Shown here: piece by piece, positions 31,984 to 40,829 of the stretch
How positions within the stretch are numbered: position 1 is the stretch's first letter
Layout of the letters: each line of letters opens with the position of its first letter
Assembly (NCBI GenBank): GCA_045226255.1
Contig: JBGVCG010000028.1
Coordinates: forward strand, 1-54,419
Source of the DNA: UBA1181 sp045226255
GTDB taxonomy: Bacteria; Bacteroidota; Bacteroidia; Bacteroidales; Paludibacteraceae
Length of the DNA stretch: 54,419 nt
Direction: 5' to 3'
The notes under the pieces: model-generated
Seen by the model: the letters and a program-made list of their open reading frames with translations, nothing else
Database searches by the model: none
What the model was told of the DNA's origin: nothing
Position numbers and translations under genes: made by a program

Positions 31984-34900
31984 ATGGTTCACTTTATAAC
32001 TATTCATAAAAAGATTATTGTGCTCTTGTCACTTTTATTGATGGTGGTGACGAGGGTGGATGCGGCTGTACAATCGCATGTGAATTCGGGTAACCCAGCG
32101 TTCCCATTCCCTCAGTTCTTGGATTATGGGGAAGACCGTAAATCGTTGGCTAGTCACAATGCACCGGGTGTGACTCATGCGGAGATGGAGAAAAGAATGT
32201 TGGACGCATGGCAGCATATTTGCAATGGTACGAAGTTGCAAGGTTACGAGGTGGATGGCGTCCAGTATTTGATCCCGGATGCGAGTGTGGTAGAAGATCA
32301 TTGTGGTTGTGCAGAGGGTGATGGTTATTACTTGTTAGGTGCGGCGTTTATGGGCGATAAGACCTATTTTGATGGCTATTACATGAGTATGCACGATCGT
32401 ATGTTTATTGGTGTGGATCGCTTTGTGGACGGTGGAACAAATGTGTATGATGGTTATTCTCGGAATTTGAATGGTGCCGGTAGTAACAGATCGGGTTCGG
32501 CAATGACCATCGGAAATTATGCAGCTGCTGATGGCTCTGCGACGGATGGTGATGTTGATATTGCGTTGGCATTGCTTGTCGCCGCAAAACAATGGGGAGA
32601 ACATTCCGGTATTATGACCCGTTTTGGAGAACTGAATTACAACGAAGAGGCCTTGAAGTATATTCGCGCAATGGTGGATACAGTACCTTATGCGAATTCT
32701 AATTATACAACTTATGTTTCGGGTGTGGTTGGCTTTGATGGCTATTTGAAAGGAGGGTCACACCAGACACAATTGACAACATGGGGAGGAAAAAATTCTA
32801 ACATAGTATACCATAATATTCCAGCCGAGTATGGCGGTACTGAACATAATAAATTTGATTATTTAGCACCTGCATATTTCAATGAGTATTGGAAATTTTT
32901 GGAGTTGGATGATAAATCTACGGATTGGCAGATTAATCAGTGTAAAAGGTGTGAGGTTTCGTCAGATTGGTTGATGGGGAAACTCTATGAGGAGGGAGAA
33001 GAAGTAATTCCTTTCTGTGGAACCGTGCAATCTGCGGGGTCAGACCAAGCATTCGAATTCGGGCAATTTATGTTTTCTGAAGATTTCCGTGCATGCTGGC
33101 GTACCATTCTGCATTATGTATGGCATGGTACTCCTACTATGTCGTGGGATCCTGTTAATCATGAGCCTGTTGAGACTCCTAATAACATCGAAAAGGATAT
33201 GGCTTTGCGTTTTGCGAAGTTTTTGGCCAATCCTCAGGCATCACCGTGGAATAATAGCTGTAATGCGGTTGGTGACATGGCAGAGGAGGGACTGAGTTTT
33301 TGGGGACCATATACGATTCGCCTTGAAGGTTTGGATAAACACGGGAAATTGGGTGAAGGATTCCCGTACAATTGGTTACATGGAACTGCTTCCCCTACTG
33401 CGATAGCCGCCCAGGATTTCGAATTGATGGGGCAGCTTTTCAGACAATGTACTATGGTTTGGGATGATGATGATTTTAGATCATATGAGACATCCACACC
33501 TCGGTATTTTCATGAGTGGTTTAAGTTGTTGGGTATGTTGGTCCTTTCAGGAAACTTTCATGCACCTTCTATGATGTTGCCGAATGCGAATGTGAAGGTT
33601 TACCATAAAGTGGACAAAACATATGCCTTTGCGGGTGATGAGGTGACATTTACCGTTTCCATCAGGAACTATGGTTCTGTGGATGCGGCAAACACGGTGG
33701 TGAAGTTTGGCATCCCTGAGGGTTTTACGGTAGTGAAAACTTCTGCGGGAAATGTCGTGGGCGATTCTGTCGTTTGGGAAAAAGGAACTGTTCCTGGCGT
33801 CAAGTCAGCTACGGGAATAAAACCGACCATGGATAGTATCCAGATTGTCTGCCGGTTAAATGACAATATAGAACAAGGTAGGTATTGTACATCTGCGAGA
33901 GTATACTGCGACAATGGTTTTGGATGGACATCCGATGAATATCCGAATAATATCACGACTGTGATGGAACGTAATTGTGTGGATGTGGTGGCAAGAGCCT
34001 TGAATATCGAGAAAAAATGTAATAGGGAACAAATCAACCCGGACAATATTGCACAGTTTACCATTAATTTCGAGAATTCCGCTAAGGCGGGTTGGATCAA
34101 TGGCGGTCGTCCGGGTGTGCGGCTTTCCTATGGACATTTGGCGGTGAACAATCCATCTAACACCCAGGATTTGGTCGCTTTCTATCGTTTGTTCCATGAT
34201 GCGGATGAGGCATATATAGATTATGGCAATTATCGCGTTTCATATTACATGTATGACCCTAATTTGACTTGTTTTGCGGGTGATGCGGATTGCTCAACGG
34301 GGTGGAATATGGCCGTGGATTATTACCAAGGAGGCGATAAAAATCGTCTGAAAGTTTATCATGAGACGACGGTTGAAGGGGAAGACCCACTTCGACCAGG
34401 GAAGAAATATAATCAAAGAATTATTGTCCAATTCTCTAACCAACTTGCAGCTATCACACAACATTTGCAGCAGTATTCAGGAAATGGCAATGCACAGAAT
34501 GGTGGCGGGCAAGGCCAAGGACAAGGACAAGGAAATGCAAGTGGCGGTGGCGATGGCCTTCATGTGCATGAGGGTGGCGGAGCGACTTTACTTATTAATA
34601 CCCGTATGTCTTGCTCTCAGGGTGGAAAAACGTTTGATTTGACAGATGATTGGAGTTACGACGAGTCATGGACATCATCTAAGCAAAACGATTTGCATTA
34701 TCCGATTACGGACGATCATACTGATCCGTATAATGCGGAAGGTGAAAAAATCACTACGTGGGATAGACACTCTTGTGGTACGGCAAATAAAACGGTGGAC
34801 CGTATATTGGTGGAAGAGTGGGATGGTTATACGTGGCGTAGAATTTTGGGTAATGGACCAATGCCTGGACGTGACGTGTACAATGTGGTTGTTCGCGACA

Positions 34901-37900
34901 CGTTGCCAATCGGCATGGAATTCGTTGAGTTTGTGGGAGCTTGTCCTTTGGAGGATTATGGCGGTTCTTGGCGGACATTCAAATCGGCGGATGGCAGAGA
35001 TGTTGTGGAATGGACGATTGACAGAATGATGATCAATCAGACTGGAAAAATCGTATATAATGCGAATGTTACTTTCCCTTCGGGTAAGAGTTGCCAGACC
35101 GCTGATGAGCTAATAGAAAACAAGGCTTGGATTTGGGGTGACAAGGAGTCGGCCATCAATGATACCGCAAAGATTATCGTGACGTGTTCAAAAGTCCCTG
35201 ACCCGGTTATTCCTACTACCATGACGAAGGAAGCGGATAAGGCTAATTATGAAGTGGGTGACGATATTACTTATACAATCGGTTATAAGCAAACCCATGG
35301 CGCTGTGTTCGATAAAGCGGAGAAGATGTCTTCTGATTGGAATCTGTCGCAATGGAGCGCTTCGGGTGGAGCCTTGACCAGTACGCCTAATGTTTCTGGT
35401 ACTGCTTCCTTCACAAAATCCAAGGGAAATAATTGTTATGTCACCATGGATGTTGATCCTACTTCATATGCCTTTTTCCAGATGATTTTCAGAGAGGGTT
35501 CCTCAAAACCTATTTCGGTGGAAATCAACCCTCAAATCCAGCAGAATCAGTCCCAAACACTTAATGTGACTGTATATGAGGGCGGAAGTGTTAAGATGAG
35601 CACGAAGGAGGTAATCGTTAAGGGAAGTGCAAATCCTTTCAATATAGTGGTGGATCTAACTGGTGATTTGCTTCGTCTGTGGGTCAATAGGGATACTTCT
35701 GTCGGACCAGCTCTCTCAGTGAGCGGCTTGAGCTTGGGAGTCGGTAATTTCGCCTTGAAAAATGGTGGAATGGGTGGCGCTTCATCTCACGGTTCTCACA
35801 AGATATCTAACATTCATGTCCATACCGACTACGCCTACGATCTCTCCATCGTGGACCTTGTCCCTGCTGAGGTGGAGGTCGATGAGAGTTCTTTCCAATC
35901 GTTCCATAATGGTTCTGCCGCAGGAACTGGCAAGTTGCTGAAGGGCGCGGATGGAGACTCTATCGTTTGGACTGATCTGGCGAATAATCCGATCGCCTTC
36001 GGTGATACCTTTACGGTGAAGTGGAAGGGTAAGGTTAAAGAGTGTTCTGAAAGAATAATCAACCTCTCAAAGGCTAAACTTCTTGGTCATGCCCACAATG
36101 AGATCATGGCGCAGGCGGTGAGCGGTTGCGGTGAGGCATGTCCGCTTCCGAATGTGTCGCTCGCCATCTCGAATGATGAGATCTGCGCTGGCGACTCTGC
36201 TATCTTGGTGGCTGGCCCTACGGGTAGTTATACATACAAATTCTATGAGAATGGACAACTCCTCGATTCGACCAACTCCAATATTTTTGTGACGAAACCG
36301 ATTGCCGCTGGTCGGTACAAGTATTCGGTGGAAGTTGTCTCTCGTCTTACGTTGTTGCCTTGCTATTCACCTAGTGATACGTTGATCTTGATGGTGAATA
36401 AGTTGCCGGTTGGTTCGAACTTCCAACTCGATCCGTTCTGCAAGGGAAATGCTGACGTCACCGCTTTTGAGAAGGAGGTGAACAAGATGACGACGGATGG
36501 CGTCTCCTATTCTTGGCTCGATGAGAATGGGAACCCGACGACTCAGCCAGACATCAATGGTCTGACGGAGGCGGGAGATTATAAATTCTCCTATACCTTG
36601 ACTACTCAGTCGGGTTGCGTGAGCCGTCAGCCTAGCACCTTGGAGTTTACCCTGAGAGCAATCTCTGGTCCGACGGGTACGGGTATGGTTTCTTATATCC
36701 TGGGCGACACCGCTTCCAACGGAAAGTTCGACAAGAACCTCCTTCAGCAAGATCCTTCAGTGGTCGATGTGGAGAACGGATATACTTACAATTGGTATGA
36801 CGAGAATTACCAACCATTACAGGGTGCTCCTATTCCGGATGTTCCTGCCGCTGGTGCGACGGTCACTTATCATTATTATGTGAACCGTACTCAACCGGTT
36901 GGCTGTGTGAGCGACACGTTCCCTGTCACTGTCGTTGTGAGCGGTAGTACTGTGCCGGTTCCTGTAAATGTCTCTTACTGCTTGAATGAGACGGCTCAGC
37001 CTATCACCGCTACTGTGAGTGAGGTGAGTGATTCCAACGCCTCTTGGGAGGTGGTATATTATGACAGTGATGGAAATGAACTGACTAGCGAGTCGGCTCG
37101 TACGCCTAATACTACCACTGCGGGTACGATAACCTACTACGTGAGTCAGCGTGAGGTGGGTAACTCGGCTAACGAGAGTGGCAAAGTGCCTCTTGTCGTT
37201 ACGGTTGTCGAGGTTCCTCTTCCGGATGTCTCCATGAACCGTACCCAGTATTGCAAGGGAGAACAATATGAACCTTTGCAGGTGAAGAGCAATTTCTCCT
37301 TGTATGATGCGAACCGTTCTTCTTTCTCATGGTCTGTCGATGGAAATAGTGTAACGGGTGTTCCGTTGGCTCAGACCCAGACCGAAGTGGTTTCGTATGG
37401 TGTGGTGGAGTCTTATGAAATAGAATCAGGACATGTCTGTGTGAGCGATACGGTGAAGTTCGCGGTGAAGTCTACTTTCGTCCCTGTCGCGACGGGTTCT
37501 CTCTCCGTGAATTACCTGAAGTCGGAGGCTGCGGCCGATGGATCGTTCGAATCTCTCTTGTCTAAGGATCCGAGCGCAGTCACTGCTTCCGATAACTCTG
37601 ACTATGAATTGGTATGGTTCGATGATGCGCTGAACGAGTTGGGCACTACGGATCCTTCTCCTGTGAAGGATAATAGCTGGGTCGAAAACGAAGATGTGAG
37701 ATTGACCTATTTCGTTAAGCAGCGTCACAAGGAGAGCGGATGCTTGAGCGATACGGTTCGTGTCACGGTTATCTTGAGCGACGCACTGGTGCCGAACACC
37801 TTCCCGATGAATTATTGCCATCATGCGAGAGCATTCTCGTTGGAGAATAACGCTAGCATTAATACGAATAGAGGACAAGTCAGGGATATTGATTATGAAT

Positions 37901-40572
37901 TGGTTTGGTTCTCCCCTGAAGATAATTATGCCTCTCCTCTTGCTGCCGCTCCTGTGCCAAGCACGGAGACGGTCGGCGTGACCATCTATAAGGTGGCGCA
38001 GAAACATAAGGATGATGGTACGGTCAGCACGAAGGCGGAGGTGAAGGTGACTGTCTTCCCTAACCCGGAAATTAAGGTCGACGCTTTGCCTCAGACTTGC
38101 GGGGAGGAGATCGAAATCTCTAAGTATATCCATTTGGCGAATACGGTTGATACCTCTCTGCTGAATTACTACTACTTCACAGATAGGAATTGCGTGAATC
38201 CTCTTTCTGAACTGACATTGACGGAGAGCACCGTCTTCTATGCGAACGCATATTATACGATATTCTCCGAGCCGAATATCATTGGATATTGCGCATCCGA
38301 TACGATCGAGATGAATGCTACCATTGATGACCTTACCAACCTCGTGGTGGATGCTCCTTCTAGTGTCTGTCCGAATGGAGATATTCATCTTAAGGCATCT
38401 GCTACAAGTACTACCTCTTCTGTTTCGTACGAATGGAGTGGTGCGGCTACGGGTAGCGCTGATGTGCTCGACACGAAAGATGAATCCGGAGTATTCGGTG
38501 AGGTTCATTCTTATCACTTGACGGCTTCCGCTGGTGCGTGTTATTTGGATACCACAGTGTCTGTGACGGTCGGAAAGGGTGAACTGACAGGCGATGTGTT
38601 GGCGAACAACCAGATTACGCATAATCTTAAGATATGCGACGGAGAGCCTGTGGAATTGTCCACAACCCATGATGGACAAGACTTTAAATGGTCTGATCTC
38701 TCTGGTGGCATCGTGGGCTCGGGTAAGGACGTATCGGTTACTCCGGCAACGACAACAACGTATGTTCTTTCCTTCGTGAATAAGTGTGAGACCTCCGATA
38801 CGGTCGTGGTGGAAGTCTATCCACTCTCTTTGACGGCAGACTTCACGCTGTTGGATACTTCCATTTGCGAGAAATCAACGGCTTCCGCAGTTCTTACCAT
38901 CAATGGGTATGATCCATCTATGACAGGTTCGTACATCAAATGGATGAAGAACGGTGGCGAACTGGCTGAATTTGCGGGACAAACGACCCTCCGACTTGAT
39001 AATGTGGATAAGGATGATAGCGGCGAGTATACTTATGAAGTAAGCAACGGTATCTGTTTGGCGAAGACTTCGGATGTGAAGACCACCGCCCAATTAGAGG
39101 TCAAGCCGTATGTCCTGTTCGCTGAGCCTACTACGGTCTTAGTGCCTCATGGTGGCTCCTCCGATTTGACAATCATTGGTCTGACACCTTCCGATGCGAC
39201 CGTTTCCTGGAAAGGTGATCTCCATGATGGTGTTGGCAATCCGTTCACTGTGACGGATATGGAGAAGGATGAACTCTTCGCAGTTACGCTTTCTGCGAAT
39301 GGCTATTGCGACTCCGAGACGGAGGTTCAGGTCTTGGTTGATGCCAAGGCGGTTGTCTCCATCTCCGTTTCCGCTGATGTCGTTTGCGTCGAGGATGGTG
39401 TGACGATTACCGCTGATACGACGGGTACGGGTCATCTCCTTTATCCAGATAAGTATCAACTCACATGGTATTCGTTGGATGGCGAGTCGAACCTCTCTAA
39501 GCTCTCTGCGGATGGCTTGTCGATCCATGATTATCCTCAGTCGTCCGTCTCATATTACGTTGTGGTCAACTATGGCGATCAGGAGGCGGTGAGCGATACG
39601 CTGGCGGTGGAGATAGTTTCTCCTGCTGTCTATACGGTGACGGAGGATGCGGTCTCTTGCTCGGGTGATGAGGTGACGATCGAAGTCTCTTCGGAGGAAG
39701 AGGGTGTTGAGGTCGAGTGGACGGAAGACGGCACGAAGGCCTCTTCGATTGTGGTCGCTCCGATAGAATCACGCTCTTATTCGTTTGTTATCACGAAGAA
39801 AGGTCTTTGTCCTGTGACGGATCAGATACCTGTTTCTGTCAAGGAGAAACCTACTGTTGCGATGGACGAAGAGAAGACTGTATGCGAAGGCTCTGATATC
39901 GTCGTCTCTCCTACGGTGACCGGCAAAGAGTACAGCGGTTTCGTATGGACGGATCCTGAAGGTGAAATTATTTCACGGGAGTTGAAACTTGTTACGGCTC
40001 CGACATTGAGCGGAGACTACACCTTGATGGTGCAGACATCCTCTTGTGGTGATGCTTCTGCTTCCGTCAATGTGAAGGTGATTCCGACTCCGGTGTTGTA
40101 CATCGATTCGTTGAGCTTCACGACGCGCAAGATTGAGGTGGTTTCCGGCGGATTCGGTACGTTCGAATACAAGATGGATAAGCAGGAATGGCAGAGCGAC
40201 AACCTCTATGAGAACCTGGCGTACAAGGTGTTGCATACCGCATATGTGCGCGACGAGATGGGTTGTGTCGGTGTTACTGTCTTTAATATTACACAGCCTC
40301 CTGTTCCGATTCCGGAATACTTCACGCCTGATGGTTCCGGACAGAACGAGGTGTGGGATGTGACTCCGATCCTGGATGCTTATCCGAAGAGTACTGTGAA
40401 GATCTTTGACCGTACGGGTAAGGTCATCGCTGAACTCGATGGCTCAATGTCTGATTGGGATGGCACCTATAACGGAAATCCGTTGCCTTCTACCGACTAT
40501 TGGTACATTATCAATGTGCCGGAGATCCGTCAACAGTTCACGGGACACTTCACGTTGATTAGAGGTAAATAA
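31984..40572 (+). CDS. Giant cell-surface GH8 protein: GH8 + DUF11 domains + ~16 Ig-like modules + T9SS type-B (CHU_C) tail
   Basis: 2862 aa. Signal peptide MVHFITIHKKIIVLLSLLLM to VDAA. GH8 domain (~30-535) with acid Glu111 (CAEGDGYYLL), signature SATDGDVDIALALLVAAKQW (exact PROSITE-type GH8 pattern, Asp188) and Asp367 in EDFRACWRTI. DUF11-like domains (~535-1390) contain a Gly/Gln-rich insert (~833-866) and, inside the third, a ~180-residue jelly-roll-like insertion (~1101-1279). About 16 Ig/PKD-like modules of ~75-100 residues follow (~1390-2770), the last SprB-like (VVSGGFGTFEYKMDK), then CHU_C (~2776-2862: YFTPDGSGQNEVW, GHFTLIRGK). Expected to be exported by T9SS and held on the cell surface as a long-stalked cellulase or beta-glucanase. 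The first third is visibly more AT-rich than the rest. Confidence 0.92.
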   Translation: MVHFITIHKKIIVLLSLLLMVVTRVDAAVQSHVNSGNPAFPFPQFLDYGEDRKSLASHNAPGVTHAEMEKRMLDAWQHICNGTKLQGYEVDGVQYLIPDASVVEDHCGCAEGDGYYLLGAAFMGDKTYFDGYYMSMHDRMFIGVDRFVDGGTNVYDGYSRNLNGAGSNRSGSAMTIGNYAAADGSATDGDVDIALALLVAAKQWGEHSGIMTRFGELNYNEEALKYIRAMVDTVPYANSNYTTYVSGVVGFDGYLKGGSHQTQLTTWGGKNSNIVYHNIPAEYGGTEHNKFDYLAPAYFNEYWKFLELDDKSTDWQINQCKRCEVSSDWLMGKLYEEGEEVIPFCGTVQSAGSDQAFEFGQFMFSEDFRACWRTILHYVWHGTPTMSWDPVNHEPVETPNNIEKDMALRFAKFLANPQASPWNNSCNAVGDMAEEGLSFWGPYTIRLEGLDKHGKLGEGFPYNWLHGTASPTAIAAQDFELMGQLFRQCTMVWDDDDFRSYETSTPRYFHEWFKLLGMLVLSGNFHAPSMMLPNANVKVYHKVDKTYAFAGDEVTFTVSIRNYGSVDAANTVVKFGIPEGFTVVKTSAGNVVGDSVVWEKGTVPGVKSATGIKPTMDSIQIVCRLNDNIEQGRYCTSARVYCDNGFGWTSDEYPNNITTVMERNCVDVVARALNIEKKCNREQINPDNIAQFTINFENSAKAGWINGGRPGVRLSYGHLAVNNPSNTQDLVAFYRLFHDADEAYIDYGNYRVSYYMYDPNLTCFAGDADCSTGWNMAVDYYQGGDKNRLKVYHETTVEGEDPLRPGKKYNQRIIVQFSNQLAAITQHLQQYSGNGNAQNGGGQGQGQGQGNASGGGDGLHVHEGGGATLLINTRMSCSQGGKTFDLTDDWSYDESWTSSKQNDLHYPITDDHTDPYNAEGEKITTWDRHSCGTANKTVDRILVEEWDGYTWRRILGNGPMPGRDVYNVVVRDTLPIGMEFVEFVGACPLEDYGGSWRTFKSADGRDVVEWTIDRMMINQTGKIVYNANVTFPSGKSCQTADELIENKAWIWGDKESAINDTAKIIVTCSKVPDPVIPTTMTKEADKANYEVGDDITYTIGYKQTHGAVFDKAEKMSSDWNLSQWSASGGALTSTPNVSGTASFTKSKGNNCYVTMDVDPTSYAFFQMIFREGSSKPISVEINPQIQQNQSQTLNVTVYEGGSVKMSTKEVIVKGSANPFNIVVDLTGDLLRLWVNRDTSVGPALSVSGLSLGVGNFALKNGGMGGASSHGSHKISNIHVHTDYAYDLSIVDLVPAEVEVDESSFQSFHNGSAAGTGKLLKGADGDSIVWTDLANNPIAFGDTFTVKWKGKVKECSERIINLSKAKLLGHAHNEIMAQAVSGCGEACPLPNVSLAISNDEICAGDSAILVAGPTGSYTYKFYENGQLLDSTNSNIFVTKPIAAGRYKYSVEVVSRLTLLPCYSPSDTLILMVNKLPVGSNFQLDPFCKGNADVTAFEKEVNKMTTDGVSYSWLDENGNPTTQPDINGLTEAGDYKFSYTLTTQSGCVSRQPSTLEFTLRAISGPTGTGMVSYILGDTASNGKFDKNLLQQDPSVVDVENGYTYNWYDENYQPLQGAPIPDVPAAGATVTYHYYVNRTQPVGCVSDTFPVTVVVSGSTVPVPVNVSYCLNETAQPITATVSEVSDSNASWEVVYYDSDGNELTSESARTPNTTTAGTITYYVSQREVGNSANESGKVPLVVTVVEVPLPDVSMNRTQYCKGEQYEPLQVKSNFSLYDANRSSFSWSVDGNSVTGVPLAQTQTEVVSYGVVESYEIESGHVCVSDTVKFAVKSTFVPVATGSLSVNYLKSEAAADGSFESLLSKDPSAVTASDNSDYELVWFDDALNELGTTDPSPVKDNSWVENEDVRLTYFVKQRHKESGCLSDTVRVTVILSDALVPNTFPMNYCHHARAFSLENNASINTNRGQVRDIDYELVWFSPEDNYASPLAAAPVPSTETVGVTIYKVAQKHKDDGTVSTKAEVKVTVFPNPEIKVDALPQTCGEEIEISKYIHLANTVDTSLLNYYYFTDRNCVNPLSELTLTESTVFYANAYYTIFSEPNIIGYCASDTIEMNATIDDLTNLVVDAPSSVCPNGDIHLKASATSTTSSVSYEWSGAATGSADVLDTKDESGVFGEVHSYHLTASAGACYLDTTVSVTVGKGELTGDVLANNQITHNLKICDGEPVELSTTHDGQDFKWSDLSGGIVGSGKDVSVTPATTTTYVLSFVNKCETSDTVVVEVYPLSLTADFTLLDTSICEKSTASAVLTINGYDPSMTGSYIKWMKNGGELAEFAGQTTLRLDNVDKDDSGEYTYEVSNGICLAKTSDVKTTAQLEVKPYVLFAEPTTVLVPHGGSSDLTIIGLTPSDATVSWKGDLHDGVGNPFTVTDMEKDELFAVTLSANGYCDSETEVQVLVDAKAVVSISVSADVVCVEDGVTITADTTGTGHLLYPDKYQLTWYSLDGESNLSKLSADGLSIHDYPQSSVSYYVVVNYGDQEAVSDTLAVEIVSPAVYTVTEDAVSCSGDEVTIEVSSEEEGVEVEWTEDGTKASSIVVAPIESRSYSFVITKKGLCPVTDQIPVSVKEKPTVAMDEEKTVCEGSDIVVSPTVTGKEYSGFVWTDPEGEIISRELKLVTAPTLSGDYTLMVQTSSCGDASASVNVKVIPTPVLYIDSLSFTTRKIEVVSGGFGTFEYKMDKQEWQSDNLYENLAYKVLHTAYVRDEMGCVGVTVFNITQPPVPIPEYFTPDGSGQNEVWDVTPILDAYPKSTVKIFDRTGKVIAELDGSMSDWDGTYNGNPLPSTDYWYIINVPEIRQQFTGHFTLIRGK
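34481..34582 (+). repeat. Low-complexity Gly/Gln/Asn-rich coding segment
   Basis: Encodes SGNGNAQNGGGQGQGQGQGN followed by ASGGGDGLHVHEGGG. The GQ part is a 6-base tandem repeat (caagga/caaggc). It lies between two strands of a DUF11-like domain, and the short GH8 paralogue lacks it. Confidence 0.8.
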
Positions 40573-40623
40573 GTAGATTCAAATATCATGCGCTACTTTT
40601 AGTGCGCTTGATCGATAAAATAG

Positions 40624-40667
40624 GGCAGGGTTGAATCCGAAAGGAGGGAATCCCTGCCTTTCTCTTT
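40624..40667 (+). terminator. Rho-independent terminator of the giant GH8 gene
   Basis: Stem GGCAGGG (40624-40630) / CCCTGCC (40652-40658), extendable by ATCC/GGAT pairing inside, followed by TTTCTCTTT. It starts 51 bases after the stop codon. Confidence 0.75.
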
Positions 40668-40800
40668 AAATTTTAAAATTCAAGAGAAATTCATTCTTAA
40701 TTCTTGGCTTTTAAATCTCATTTTCTAAACAAAATCGCCCTCTAATTGTGGAATTTCTTAAATTTTGCCCTTTGGCTCTTATTTATTCACGTTTATTCAT

Positions 40801-40808
40801 TACCTTTG
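40801..40808 (+). promoter_or_regulatory. -7 box of the purB gene
   Basis: TACCTTTG, exact match to TAnnTTTG, 22 bases before the ATG at 40830. A TTTG at 40771-40774 is the nearest -33-like element, with a longer spacer than usual. Confidence 0.65.
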
Positions 40809-40829
40809 CGGTTCAAATTGAATGTTATT

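Noticed and set aside
37426..38679. Open frame of 417 codons antisense to the Ig-like modules of the giant GH8 gene
   Set aside because: Arg/His/Ile-rich shadow sequence with no recognisable fold; the sense frame has clear repeated modules.
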